DNA from: Lutraria lutraria
Lineage: Eukaryota > Mollusca > Bivalvia > Venerida > Mactridae
Length of the DNA stretch: 64,000 bases
NCBI GenBank assembly: GCA_964023205.1
Contig: OZ026841.1
Location: 29,092,399 to 29,156,398, forward strand
Direction: 5' to 3'
A program made the translations under genes and the position numbers. Of this stretch, positions 1 through 11,826 are shown one piece after another; within the stretch, counting starts at the first letter, position 1, and each line of letters begins with the position of its first letter. The notes under the pieces are model-generated. The model was not told where the DNA came from. It saw only the letters and a list, made by a program, of their open reading frames with translations, and did no database searches.

Positions 1-1896
1 ATGAAAACACGCGGGAACATTTGTTTTCTCTAGCGGTAATAAGTAGGCGAGCGCCTTTGATTCAAAGGATTGGTGTTTTATGAAACTATTCGATTTGCTC
101 TGTTCATTTATTCTGTTTGCTTTCGTCTTGATCATAATGGTTCATAGACATTCTTAATTGCATCATACATATTTAACTCAATCAATAGTCTAATGGAAAA
201 TGGAAAGTCAATACTTTGACATTTTTCTTTTCGACATTGTTGGCGCTGTCTTTACTTCAACTCTGTTTTAACTATGAAATGGATTGTTATAATGTAATAA
301 AGTGTAATATAGACAAAGCTACAAATCACAATGAATGGAATCCGGAACACAAAAAAATGATGTTCATCTTAGAAAATGACAGAAAAGCGGAATTGACTCC
401 CCAAAAAGAATTACATTTTTTTTGTACTTAGGTTCAGATATAAAAAGAGTCACACTTAAATTATTAGAATGGAAAAGTCATCACTAGCACGCTTTTGGGT
501 TAATTTGAATAAAGTTTACTGGCAATATTTTTCATCAAATTATTGACCATTTAATGTTTGATTAAAATGTTCAACTGTTCGATGCAAGTCCTTCGTTGGT
601 CAGCTGAACAAGTTGATAGCCTGCTCATTTTATAAAAAACATGAATGCCCAATTCAATATGTGGAGACATCGACGTTTAATTACACCATGTTTCGAGTTA
701 AGATTCCAGTTCAATATTTTCTATTGCATACACCGATAAATGCCCGCAAATACTCATTGTCAGACAATATAATGTGACGTCAATTAAGTATCTGGACACT
801 TTAATGGCATTTGAATAATTAAATTTTACTATTACCAACGCTATACATTTATTGTTCGCCAGCATTATGGCTGTTTTCGTCAGAGACTAATATTTCTAGT
901 CTATTGATTTAAGAATAATACAAGTAAGTTTAAACATTTTATTATAAGCAATAATTGTCATACGTTCTGACCAACGATCTTGCTTGAAAGCTTTTGAACA
1001 ATTACGATTATTCAGGCATAACAATCGGAACATTGCTTTGAAATTGCTAACATACTTATGAATAATGAAATAGCTGCCTCAATCAGCCAGATCCGATTGA
1101 AAGGGGACATTTAAATATAATATATGGCTATCGATTAATTTACCAAGTGTAAGAAATAAGTCTGCTAGCCGCTATTTGTTCTCTTAACTGGAATAATTGC
1201 TCTTTAAATAAACCTTGTTAATTCATGTAAACGGGTATAGCGTTTCTATCATCACATGAATGTGGACTGTTCACTAAAAGTGACGATCACAACAACGACC
1301 TTTGCATGCATACAGAATTTTTATTCGATTTGTAATAAGTTTAATTGGCAGTTAAAAAATGGCGACCCAAGACTAAGGTTAATCGCAATCGATGAGATTT
1401 CTAGTAATGCTAAAATATTCAGGTATCACTTGAAAGATTTAAAAAAGTGTGAGAGATTGTATATCATTAGAGTTTGTCTCTTTTTTACAATATAGTATTG
1501 TATTATTTATCAATGACACTCTCTGGGAGTCTGTTTGTTGGTCTTGTGAACTTTATGATAGGATAAATTGTTAACGATGTTCGATGTATTTTCAGTAGCA
1601 CATGTGCATATATTGTGTGCATGATTGTCCTTTGTGCAATATTTATGCTGCATTTAAGATAAAGAATGATAACTTTAAAGCTTGTTCTTGTCTGGACAGC
1701 TGCATCACCGCTGAAGTTTGAATTTAACCAGACGCAAGAGAGCTGAGTTAAAATTTACCAAAACCTCACCAATGACGCAAACAACACTTTTGATCCTACA
1801 TATAAATAGGACAATCAATCGAACAAACAAGAGCAATCACAATGAAATTAAAATCCTAGACATAAGATGACAATAAATATATTTGTTTTGTTTCAG
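1..1896. other. AT-rich region before the NHL exon, no gene seen
   Basis: I see no convincing coding sequence here. The open frames at 216-431 and 1256-1495 are short, low in complexity and match no family I recognise. The stretch ends in a clear splice acceptor (pyrimidine-rich tract then TTTCAG, AG at 1895-1896), so at least its 3' part is probably the intron before the NHL exon. No RING, B-box or coiled-coil exon is visible. Confidence 0.5.
1801..1808 (+). promoter_or_regulatory. TATA-box-like element TATAAATA
   Basis: TATAAATAGG lies 96 bp before the NHL exon acceptor. A start site about 30 bp downstream would fall near 1832. The first ATG after it (1842) opens a frame of only five codons before TAG. 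In an AT-rich genome this may be chance, and the good acceptor at 1895-1896 argues for an intron instead. Confidence 0.2.
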
Positions 1897-2961
1897 TCGA
1901 GCGTTCCCGGCTCTGAAGACTTTAGAAACTTGAAAAAGAAGGTTCAAGATAAATGCCCAGTTTACGAAGAAATTCTGCGTCGTGATTTCAACACTGCCAC
2001 CCGGCTAGACTACGAATTTCAGCCTGATCCATGGGTGAATGAAGTTTTCGCGGGGCTGACGAGCATTGGGAAAGTCGTTACCAGACCTACACAGTCAAAA
2101 CTTCCAGGATTCTTGTCAGAATCCACCGAACGTGATTTTTCAAAAAGGGATTTATTTGTCGAGTCTAAAAATGACGGTAGTAGCGTGAAAGACACACAGA
2201 GTTCATGTTTTACTGGCTGCACGTTTGTTGCGGGTTCTTGTATGATTTTAACAGATTGGAATACCAACAGCTTGAAATTGTTCAACAAGCGGGGCTTGCT
2301 TGTTGACCGAATCGAATTTAAAAACAATCCCTGGGACGTGAAGATGATCGACGATACCAGAGTTGTGGTTACAATTCCGGGAGCACAGAAGGTCGCTTTT
2401 GTAAAATACACCCAACAAAGTATTGTAGTCGAGAAAACATTTGACACTGACTGCGAATGTTGGGGTGTTACCCCTGTGAAGGATAAACTAGCAATGACGT
2501 GTGATCCGTGGAGCAAAACGCCCAGTGTCAAGGTGTACACACACGAAGGAAAGCTCGTTTCCTTTTATCAGAAAGATGGCGATCAACGTCCGTTGTTTTC
2601 ATACCCCGAACATATAACAACTGATGTCGATCATGAAATTCTGTATGTTTCGGATTCAAGGTCCAACGAATTGCTCGCAATAACAATTTCGGGACTTTTG
2701 TTGTTTCGATACCGGAATAAAAACCTGACTTACCCTGCGGGTGTGGCTGCTGATAACCAAGGCTTCATATATGTTAATGGTAAAGATTCACAAAATGTAC
2801 ATCAGATAACAAAGGAAGGTGAATTTTCGAAGATGTTGATGGACAAAATGGAGCTTGAAAGTCCACGCGGTCTGTGTTTCGAACCAGATGGTGATCGTTT
2901 GATCATCACAGACACCGGTAGCTCAAACTGTGAAGAATTTATGGTTGCAATATTGAAGTAA
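1897..2961 (+). CDS. NHL-repeat beta-propeller protein, C-terminal exon (TRIM-like)
   Basis: This exon encodes 354 residues and a stop (TAA at 2959-2961). The frame is open from 1867, but the first ten codons lie upstream of a strong acceptor (TTTCAG ending 1896), so I start at 1897; the real protein start is in upstream exons outside view. Exon residues 5-50 are helical and charged and look like the end of a coiled coil plus linker. From about residue 104 on there are propeller-type repeats. The clearest blades are residues ~237-272 (SYPEHITTDVDHEILYVSD), ~279-318 (YPAGVAADNQGFIYV) and ~321-348 (ESPRGLCFEPDGDRLIITD), each with the P-x-G/H-I/V...D...hYVxD pattern of NHL repeats. In molluscs such C-termini usually belong to expanded TRIM-like families, where the propeller binds protein or RNA partners. 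No RING or B-box is visible, so E3 ligase activity is not shown. An ATTAAA at 3042-3047 could be the poly(A) signal. Confidence 0.75.
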   Translation, partial: SSVPGSEDFRNLKKKVQDKCPVYEEILRRDFNTATRLDYEFQPDPWVNEVFAGLTSIGKVVTRPTQSKLPGFLSESTERDFSKRDLFVESKNDGSSVKDTQSSCFTGCTFVAGSCMILTDWNTNSLKLFNKRGLLVDRIEFKNNPWDVKMIDDTRVVVTIPGAQKVAFVKYTQQSIVVEKTFDTDCECWGVTPVKDKLAMTCDPWSKTPSVKVYTHEGKLVSFYQKDGDQRPLFSYPEHITTDVDHEILYVSDSRSNELLAITISGLLLFRYRNKNLTYPAGVAADNQGFIYVNGKDSQNVHQITKEGEFSKMLMDKMELESPRGLCFEPDGDRLIITDTGSSNCEEFMVAILK

Positions 2962-3404
2962 ATGAAACTTCTAGAAGTCGACGAAATTATTGATTGTACG
3001 GTATATCGGTGACATTGTACATGACGTAAGGTTTCGTGCAAATTAAACAATAGTCACTTGAACTAAAAGATGATTTATTCTTCTACGGTTTTCTCCAATA
3101 CAACATTGGCAAAGATGTACAAGCATGGGTTGTTTTAATCCTTCAATGCATTGATCTCTGTGAATGATACGAAACAATGACAGAATTATATGTAATTGAT
3201 AAGATTGATTCTTTATCGTCAGTCTCGAAACAGAATAGTGAGCAATGACAGTGATAAAGATCATATCGTGCTATCAATATAAGATGAATTAAACCTCTTT
3301 GCAGTGTTTAAATGGGCCTGTAGTAGATAGGTCAGATTCTGCTCTGAAATTATTTTCTATATATATAAGTACACAAATTGTTTGATTTTCATTCCTTCAC
3401 CAAT
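2962..3404. other. 3' flank of the NHL exon, no gene
   Basis: This is probably 3' UTR followed by intergenic sequence. The ATTAAA variant at 3042-3047 is the best candidate poly(A) signal. The open frames on the minus strand here are short and resemble no known protein. Confidence 0.4.
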
Positions 3405-3690
3405 GACCTTTTGAAATGGCGGAAGGCTATAAAGTGTTAGCACTGTACGTCCTTCCGTTCATATTTTGGTGTCCTTCCGTTCAAATTGTGGTTTCCGAGC
3501 GATAACTCAAGAAATATTTCATGAATTGGTTTCAAATTTTACATGAAGGTGTATAATAATATAATACAGGTAAATCGATTTCCGTTAAATTCAAACATTT
3601 TCACAGGAGTTATGGCCCCTTTTTGACATTTCTTTGCGGAGGCATTCGTGTCCTCCGGACACATTTCTAGTTTATCATATATAAAATAAC
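3405..3690. repeat. possible dispersed repeat
   Basis: The segment contains a doubled phrase (GTCCTTCCGTTCA at about 3449 and 3470). It ends with GGAGGCATTCGTGTCCTCCG, where GGAGG...CCTCC can pair, followed by GACACATTTCTAG. This layout resembles common dispersed repeats of bivalve genomes. No second copy was found in the window, so the call rests on general appearance. Confidence 0.25.
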
Positions 3691-5228
3691 TCATACATCA
3701 AAAATGTGAATTAAGGAGTACATTGAATTAAGAGTACAACTACGGTTTGTGTTTCATCATCTGTAGTCTAATAACTATTTTGTTTTAAGAAAAGGTTGAG
3801 CTATTGTGATTACTGTGTCGTCAGCGTCAGCGTCTGTGTCGAGCAAAAACTTTAATGTACTCAGAAACTACAAGATGTAGCAACATGCAACTTCATAGGA
3901 GGATAGGTCTCGCTGAGGTGGTGAACAGACGAGTGTTGACGCCGCTGGCGTCGCTCTTGTTTCACTTAACAACGCGCTGTATTTTAGCATTCATGTGATA
4001 TTATAAGTCATGATTATTTGGATAAGAGCAGTGGAATATTCTAGCTAAATATTGTGTAATATAAATTGAATGAAATTATGTGAAATACTTTGGTTATTAA
4101 CCAACGTTGTTAAATTGATAGATTAGCTATAATCTGTTTGCTAAGTTGTTGTGTCTGGTTTTCAAATGTAGACAAACAAAGTTTATCTGCGACAAATTCG
4201 AAATGGAAATATTGACCAATGATTTAACTATTGTATTAATTGTGGAATCAAGTGGTTCGTCTATTTCTTTGTCACTTGGGGTGCAAATGTCGCACCAACG
4301 TGGAAGGTCTTTTGGTGACTTTTCCAGTTTTATGGAAGGATGAATACCCTGGGTGTACATCTACATAGAACCAACAATCATCCGTAAGCTAGTTCAACAT
4401 CTTTCCACTTGGGGAAATTTGTGTCGAGAGGTAATTTGCACTCACAGAGGTATTTTGTTTGATAATGAAATTAATTGTAAAAAAGTGGTAACATCCACTA
4501 CTAGTAGTCTGTTTATGTCCATAAATGCGTTGATTTGTTTTTGCATCTCCTGATACATATATACTGTTTGTTATTCCTTGTTAATTGTTAAATATTCGTA
4601 TATTCAGTATCTGTGATATTTGATTTCTCTGGTTTTAATTAACATATGTGGCTTGTCTTTCTTATTGATGAAAAACTTTGTGTGGCGGATCATTTTTTAT
4701 AAAGCATGTGTCTGTTGGATGTTATGTTTTCATTGTCGGGTTCTATTATTCGACTATTATTCATGTTTGATAAAAAAATATATTTTGATTTTTTTTTTCG
4801 CAAATATATTTTCGGCATACTGTGGTCAATTGATTGTACTACATCTTGACTTTCTTCGGTCGTCTATCATTACACACTTATAGAATTTGCGCTTTTGCAA
4901 GAAAATAATATCTAAAGCAATTGATATATATGTAAAATATTAACTTTTGATGTGAATTATACATAATGTATCTGCTGGATGGTGTGATTGTGTGTTTATT
5001 TGTGTGCGATAGAGTTGTTCATTATGTAATAATCTGTAGCCTAATTGATGGTGTCAGTATATATGCGAGTTTTATAATGTTTGATGCTGTGATTATCTGA
5101 AATGTAATTGAGTGTTGTAATTGTCAGTATATATGCGTATAGTGCAGTTCGTGTTGCTGTAATTAACTGAAGTGTACTTATATACAGTGATTATGTGTAG
5201 TTGTGTTTAATTTGATGTTACGAGTGTA
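3691..5228. other. AT-rich intergenic sequence, nothing recognised
   Basis: Only short low-complexity open frames occur here (for example 4127-4360, 4353-4553 and 4620-4883). The last is rich in Phe, Ile, Leu and Cys, as random AT-rich DNA translates. No family motif or splice structure was seen. Confidence 0.4.
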
Positions 5229-5357
5229 GGACATTCGCCCCCGGACATTTGCCCCCTCCCAATAAAAGAACTGGCATGTGGGTATTTGCCCCAGTGCTTA
5301 TTTCTACATGACCATTTTTTCATTCGGGGAGGGACAAATGTCCGGGGGCTAGTGTCC
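5229..5357. mobile_element. MITE-like foldback element with ~32-bp inverted repeats
   Basis: The left arm starts GGACATTCGCCCCCGGACAT. The right arm, read on the minus strand, starts GGACACTAGCCCCCGGACAT. The arms match at most positions over about 32 bp and enclose a ~65-bp AT-richer centre. The element is GC-rich at its ends in AT-rich surroundings. No coding capacity is present. The target-site duplication is not clear. Confidence 0.6.
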
Positions 5358-6194
5358 ATATCTCGATGTTACGTGTAACACGTGTTTGTCTTAGATCAAG
5401 AAGTTAGATTGTGTTGGAAACAATTGCTTTGTTTCTGTGATTGTGATCAAATCGTCCATTGTCTATAATTCATTGGTATAATCATATGTGATAAATTCAA
5501 GTGTGATACATATTTTTTGTGTAATCTGATACTATATACAGCATAAACATGTAATAAACACATTATAATAATTATTTATTTTACACTATGTGTAACATAC
5601 GTAGTGATAATTCATGTTGATGTTAGAGTAAGTGATGCGTGTCTCTTGTTACTGAAATAAATATTCCATTTCTGTTTGCGTGCTTTCGCTGTCCATGCTT
5701 ACAACAATTGTTGATATGAATAGTATTCTTTGAAACGTGCTTCGTCGTGTAATAACGCATTTGAAAAAAAATGTTATTTAGTGGATTTCTTATGATATAG
5801 TTCATATTATTATACCTCAAGTGACTTATTTACTATATAGTCTTATGTGACGTGAGAGGGTGATATACCGTAATGTTATCCTGTGACAATACATTTCAGC
5901 CCGCTTGCATAACGAAACTGCCCTCTCGCGCTGACGCGATATTACCGGGTGCCGTGGTTTAGTCAATCTGTTCTATATCCTAGACGATTTTATGGGCGAT
6001 TATCAAATCCACTCATGATTTGACATCCCGTTTAGCAGGAGATAATTTGACAGCGAAAATAACTATGCTTCGTTTCAATCTCTGAAGAAGACTTAATGTT
6101 TTGACTCAAACTGTACGAAAAGAACCGTAAATTGTTAGCATGTTTGTTGCATTCTTGTCTTTCTTAATTATTGTTTTGTTCGGTATAATAAAAT
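5358..6194. other. intergenic, nothing recognised
   Basis: This is AT-rich sequence with no open frame above 65 codons that resembles a protein. I see no repeat shared with the rest of the window. Confidence 0.4.
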
Positions 6195-6326
6195 AAATAT
6201 CACATCCACATAGAGCGTAATGTTCACCCTTGACAAAGTAATGTCAACCTCGGCTTTCGCCTCGGTCGACATTACTTGTCTCGGGTGAACATTACGTTCT
6301 ATCACCCTAAGTGGGATGTGATATTT
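6195..6326. mobile_element. near-palindromic foldback element (~132 bp)
   Basis: The two halves are largely complementary. Outer arms are AAATATCACATCC and GGATGTGATATTT, then GTAATGTTCACCC and GGGTGAACATTAC, then an inner GACAAAGTAATGTC and GACATTACTTGTC. The short centre reads CCTCGGCTTTCGCCTCGG. Such a perfect nested hairpin without coding capacity fits a MITE or similar snap-back element. Confidence 0.65.
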
Positions 6327-7589
6327 TTATAATGCTAGTAATAGTTATCACATTGGTTGAGTATTCGCCCAGGGTACTTAGTAGAGATTTCAGATAAATT
6401 CGCTAATACTCCTGGGCTGATGTTAGGCGCTTCTAATTTTTTAAGCGCCCCTGAAATAGTACACATGTACGATGGCAAACACCATTATCTGAAATTTAAA
6501 CTGGTTAATGTTAAAGAGATAATGTTCTATGGGCCTAAGGAAAAATACACTTTGACTAATGGAGTTTTAGTGTGATGAAATGGTGAAAAAAATCATAATG
6601 GTCAAGGTCAACTTTTATGAGATGGTGTAGTAGCCTGAGTTCCTATATCTGAACACAAGACTGTTTCAAAAAAGTGTCCTTTTGCTGCACTGTTACCCCA
6701 CTCAGAGAGTTAGGTGCGCGGTCTGAAGCTGTTGCATGACTTGGTCCCAAGGTTATGTTTATATAGATAGTCGTGCGAGAACTTGACAGTCGAGAACTTA
6801 ACACCATTTCAATCATTCGCTCCGAGACTCCCGTGTTATTTAAAAAAAACAATATCGTTAATAACGCTTATTATAGAGTATATATACAAGATAAGGATTA
6901 CAGACAAAAACACTTACTAATGCAGCGTGAGGCGTTTTCCCAATGGATTTGACGTCATTGTGTACATGCTATGTCATTTGTCATACGGAATAATTATAAC
7001 AAACAAAACCTATACTTATCAGGTCAGTCATGTGTATGATTCAGTACACATACAAAAGCATTAACACCATTTTGGTGAAAAGAGCAGAAATAATGTATTA
7101 TGTTATCATGGTATTTTTAATTCAGACGCTGAAACAAATTGTAAATATTTGATTTGAAAAGAAAACTGCCGATCTTAACAAAGAGATTGTTCTTTATTTC
7201 ATATAATATTTTACAAAGGTGTGGTATGAAACTAGATAACCATGCATTCATCTGAAAGAATTTCGTTGTCATTACTGTACTTTTATTTTGAATAATTAAT
7301 TATTTGGTCGATGCGTTTAAATTGAATGGATGATGTAAGAGATTTAACATACAAACGTGACGAAGGCAACTTTGTTTTATCAACAAGAACGGAATTGAAA
7401 TAGAAAACAAACAATGTTAGTTCATGATTACTATTGATTTATCTGCATATGATATATAGTCACTGATCAAACAGGAATTCATTACTTTTCAGACCACGGA
7501 AAATGTTCATTATAACGGTAACCAAGCGACCACTGAATTATTCGGCTCCTCATAGTTTCAAACAGCAAAACCAAAGGTACGGACATAAA
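6327..7589. other. intergenic, no gene recognised
   Basis: The open frame 6357-6575 begins at a TTG rather than ATG and its 72-residue translation resembles no family I know. The minus-strand frame at 6643-6852 is also unrecognised. The rest is AT-rich. Confidence 0.35.
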
Positions 7590-7760
7590 TGTACAGTACA
7601 ACCTCTCCAGAGCGATCCTCTCTTGAGACACAACCTCCTTTCAACAACAGCATGATTTTCCCCACTGCGTGATTAAATTATTAATTCAACCTCTTTAGAG
7701 CAACAACCTCTCAAAACATCACAATCCTGCTTCTCCCTAAGTGTGTTGCTTTAGAGATGC
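7590..7760. mobile_element. degenerate DNA-transposon end (pogo/Tigger-like), tentative
   Basis: TACAGTACAACCTCTCCAGA is followed by further CAACCTCYT phrases (at about 7625, 7687 and 7706). A CAGT-start followed by repeated AACCTCT is typical of the terminal regions of pogo/Tigger-type elements in invertebrates. No transposase is visible and no matching opposite end was identified. Confidence 0.35.
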
Positions 7761-9229
7761 TATTATAGTACTTAAAATCCGGATTGTACGCTAAATTATA
7801 ATGACTCTATTATCTCATTAATAATACGATTAATAAATACTCTTTAATAAAATTGAAATAGTTCAACTTCGTCAAAGTGGTGCAGTAATTTTTGCAAAGC
7901 TCTTACTAATAGCTATTTACGTTAATTATTGTTTTCTTGCTTCTGATTTAAATGAATAAAAATTTGTAAAATAAGTACGCTGATTTCTTTAACATACAAA
8001 GTCAATTAGATTAGTATGTTACTTGGTCACAACATAAATAAGGGAAATAACTCGTTTGGTCTGAATTGTGTAAATTTGTATTTTTGTTCGAGTGGTCGAA
8101 CTTTGACGTTGCGTATTTATTGTCGTATGAAATTTATAAAAAACGCATAACAATATTACCGATTATAGTGATTTTAAATTCAGAAAGAAAATTTGAATAT
8201 TGTTCAATTATATGTACCATGTACATGTATATCATAAAATGTTCAACAGCTTTAATTTACTGTAAACCTTTATACGAGATTGAAGCATTTTCCAACTTCA
8301 GTAAGGTGAATCTATGATTTCGGATAATATTGGTAATCAAGGTTCATGCCCGGTCCATAAGATTTTTTAATAGCAACCCCGACTCAAAATATTGATGATG
8401 TCCGCCCGGAAACGAAAATCGTATCGTTATGGCTCTTATCGCCTCATTGTCCCATATGGAAAGGGTTTAAAAAAGAAATAAAGTCATATCAAAAGTGTAA
8501 TTTAGAAATGCTTGAAATACTAGTATGTGTTTGAAATATACAGATATATGGTACAACTTCGATAGTACGAGCATCCATATTACGAAAGTTTGACTTATCT
8601 CGAAGAGTTTTCAAAGTCCAGTAAGTTTATGTTCTTATTTGTTTATAATTCTCTAGTTTAACACTCACAAATCTCGAAATTTAATGATGACTCCCATGGT
8701 TTAATTTCAACAAGGTTTTACTGTATCTCGTATATTATTTGTTCATTTTGAGAGTTTATTTTAATATACATTCTGTCTTATCCTCTCCTACAACTGTGCG
8801 CCAAGAGCCCCATTTTTGTAAAAGTGCATTAAATTTTCTTTGTTCGACCCATGTTCGCTCGAACCATACCAAATAGTGTGTTATTGTAACGGTTGAATAC
8901 TACTTGTTTTGAACTATGATGGTTTCGATTGTAATATCGACATTACATATATATTGTATATTACCATTATTATCATATTATCAAGAGATCTGAAATATCA
9001 TTTCTTAGTACATCAACAATGCTAAAAAAATAGCAGGACGTCTGTGGTTAAACTGTTACAAAACCATGCCTCTTATGACATCTTAACTTAATTTTTGTAC
9101 TTTATTTATATGAATCAATTTAGCAAGCTAGCTAACCTCGGTTATCCTACATATTGAAATGCGATACTTTCAAATTGACGAATCTATAGCAGATATGAGT
9201 CTATAATACCAACTTATCGGATGGTTTAC
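7761..9229. other. intergenic, possible transposon remnant near 8547-8726
   Basis: Around 8547 the sequence GTACAACTTCGATAGTACGA and at 8726 (minus strand) TACAGTAAAACCTTGTTGAA resemble decayed ends of a pogo-type element about 180 bp long. The match between the ends is weak. The open frame 8066-8317 is unrecognised. Confidence 0.25.
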
Positions 9230-9524
9230 GGCCCACTCGACAGCTATGATCATTTCAGGGCCGTCCCAGAGAAAGGTGAGAAAAGATGCAGGAGGACGGG
9301 CATTTGTATTCATATTTTGAATAGTTTCCTAGTTTTTATAGTGCCCGGTGTAAAGTACTGCTATACACAGCCTTTTTCTATAGTTTTCTAGATATAGTAC
9401 TTGACTCGGTTGTTTGGCTGGGCACTGAAACAGCGTCCCTGAGAAACCCGACAGAGCCGAGAGTCGAACACACGGTATTTCGTTCATTCGACCAGCACGT
9501 TACCACCAGACCACCGGTTGTCTC
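9230..9524 (-). mobile_element. tRNA-derived SINE, family 1 copy A
   Basis: Read on the minus strand, the element begins with a tRNA-like head. It has an A-box-like TGGTCTGGTGG and a B-box-like GTGTTCGACTC, then a body ending with the complement of CGACAGCTATGATCATTTCA. The body matches the element at 11550-11826 in the same order over its whole length, which defines the family within this window. No protein is encoded; the open frame 9378-9572 is incidental. Confidence 0.65.
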
Positions 9525-10650
9525 TATGATATCCTTTAAACTCATTACTAAGACCATGTATTGACCATTCATGGTCTTATTGTTGAGATTGTACTGTAAG
9601 CATATAATGGTTACAGCTTAATGTGGTTGACATATGGACCTCCTTGTAACCACTAGCCCCTCGCCACATTGAGTTCGAATACTAGTTATACCTAGGACCC
9701 CATTTTAATGTGCAGCTAACTATGTCGGTGGCACAACACCTGGGATTGTCCTTCAACGTTGAAGCTGGAAAATACGAAGACAGGGCCCGGCTATTGATGC
9801 GAAGTTCAATTCCAAAAAATAAATTGTTAGCCCTGCGAGAAATTCTTTTCACAGAATTGTGAATACTAGTGTAAATTCATAATTACACAAAAATTGAATT
9901 TTACTCATGTGATCATATTTGACCTGTGAACAAAGGCCAACGTTAGAAAAGATGAATTGTGGCCTTTATTGACATGTGTCCTTTATTCAGAGGTCATTTT
10001 GTTTAAATTAGTTAATGTCGGTATTAAAAGTATGGCCTTTATTCACAGGGTAGCATTTGTTCCGGTTGTGACCGTAAAAACAGGTTCGGCTGTACTTTCA
10101 TTTACGTCATGAAACTAGATACGAACAAACAAAAACTTATCTTCTTGTCGTATCATAGGTATGGTATGTACACCATGACTTGTATGTATTTATATTGTTT
10201 AATAAGATAGTTATATATGCATGTATACAGATAAAGAAATAACTTTAAACAGACGGACGGACAGACAATGTGGTTATTTCACCAATATATGTATATTAGT
10301 ACATTTTTGTATATCTTTTGGCTCAAGTTTATGAAAACATTCATTTAATTTTACACGTTGAAATCGATAAATTGATACAAATAAAGTACAAAGTTACAAA
10401 TATATTAATTAAAGATGGATTTCATTGATTTACCTTATAATTACGTACTCGTATACAGGCAAGTGCTCTTATATGTACTCCAAAAGTTTAAAAATTAAGG
10501 CTAGGTCAGCGTAGTGAATCTTATTTCGGGAGCGTGGAGGGGTGCACAATTGAACTATTATTTAAATATAACTAAAATTCAATCACTGTGTTTTATAAAT
10601 AGATAGATAATTTCATTTTTTCAACCCAGTAGGTCAGCAGACCTGTTTTT
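9525..10650. other. intergenic with transposon-like fragments
   Basis: At about 9925-10060, phrases such as TGAACAAAGGCCA, TGTGGCCTTTATTGACATG and GGCCTTTATTCACAGG repeat in both orientations. Similar phrases occur at 21040-21070, 21660-21720 and 23515-23600, which suggests decayed copies of one DNA-transposon family. A (GACG/GACA) stretch lies near 10245. No gene was seen. Confidence 0.35.
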
Positions 10651-10895
10651 TTCTTAGTTTGTGTTATACGCCCCTTTTCAACAGTCAGAACCATATGAGG
10701 CGGACAGTTCACCTAACCATCGCTCCTGGGAAGAACCAGTACTAGACTCCCATCCTCCGTAAGCACTGCCTACTTTCTCACATAAAGAGCTCGAGACATG
10801 GTCAGTAGCTGGGCTCGAACCCGCGACCTTCTATCAATGAGAGGTTACACTGATTTAAAGTCAGCGACCTCAACCACTCGACCACGGAGGCGGGT
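10651..10895 (-). mobile_element. tRNA(Ser/Leu-type)-derived SINE, family 2
   Basis: On the minus strand the head contains a perfect RNA polymerase III A box (TGGTCGAGTGG) and a B box (GGTTCGAGCCC). Between them are an anticodon-stem-like CTGACTTTAAATCAG and a long variable-arm-like segment, as in class II (Ser/Leu) tRNAs. A ~130-bp tRNA-unrelated body follows, including GTCTAGTACTGGTTCTTCCC and GAAAAGGGGCGTATAACAC. The same body recurs at 41490-41660. The attached body marks it as a SINE rather than a tRNA gene. Confidence 0.75.
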
Positions 10896-11549
10896 CCAGC
10901 TGCTCTGTGAGGAAGTGTTTTTATATTATTTGACAAGTTCCTATGAAACTAAACTTTGTATTTACTTTCAGTTTTGAGGTAATTATGACGACGTACTTGT
11001 TATATTGAAAGGTCATAACACACCTCCGAATATTTTGCAATAAAACGTTGCGGGTGACATTCAAGAACAGTTATTTTCGTACAAGGATACGTTTAACACT
11101 CGTTATAAAATACAGTCTTTAGTGTATATAAATAAAGGGGAAATATGCAATAAATTAAAGAACGCGGTAAATTGTATATACATCTAGATTTGTGAATGCC
11201 TATCTATTATATTGAGTGGGCTATAAAAACGTATACCTAAATAGATCACAACTCTATTTGATAATTGTCTCACCAAGAGATTATGACGTATTTAGGTATT
11301 ACAATTTTATAGGATGGTTACAACCTCGACTAATTGATTTAACATGATATTTACGTACTTAAAAATACAACAAATATCCAGGTCTATGTAAGGTAAAAAT
11401 AACTATGTAAAATACAGTGTAATAACTAAGTCAGCACAGTACAGTACCGTCAGTTATCGACAGGTTGTATATATACGTAGGCTCGGAACCAAACATTGCT
11501 TCATGACAGATTGAATCGAAATAATTAACTTATTTATTTGCCCATTTTT
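10896..11549. other. intergenic, nothing recognised
   Basis: This AT-rich sequence lies between two SINE copies. No open frame, hairpin or repeat shared with the rest of the window was noticed. Confidence 0.4.
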
Positions 11550-11826
11550 GGCCCATTCGACAGCTACGGTTATTTCGCAGGCGCCCCATGGAGAGGGGGA
11601 GAGAAGATTCAGGAGAACCGTGCATTTATATTTTTCAGAATAGTTTCGAATAGTTTTTCCTGGATCTATAATAGTGTCCGGTTGAACGCACCGATTCACG
11701 CCTCGTCCTTTCCTCCGTGATTTTCTAGACACTGTACTTGGCTCGGTAGCTGGAATGGGGACACTTAAAAGGCGTTGCTGAGAAATCCGAAAAGCAAAGC
11801 CGAGAATCGAACCCACGACCTTTCAT
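11550..11826 (-). mobile_element. tRNA-derived SINE, family 1 copy B
   Basis: This matches copy A (9230-9524) in order. Shared phrases include CGACAGCTAYGRTYATTTC, GAATAGTTT, TTTTCTAGA, GTACTTGRCTCGG and GCCGAGAGTCGAAC/GCCGAGAATCGAAC. The B-box region (minus strand GGGTTCGATTC) is present, but the tRNA head beyond it is cut off at about 11826. The open frames 11454-11816 (-) and 11538-11720 (+) are shadows of the SINE. Confidence 0.65.

Noticed and set aside
2019..2540. 173-codon open frame on the minus strand
   Set aside because: Antisense shadow of the NHL exon, which has clear domain features on the + strand.
6357..6575. 72-codon open frame after the palindromic element
   Set aside because: It starts at TTG, has no recognisable domain and no neighbouring exon.
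10806..10895. A functional tRNA gene
   Set aside because: A and B boxes are good, but a SINE body follows directly and the same body recurs elsewhere, so it is a tRNA-derived SINE.
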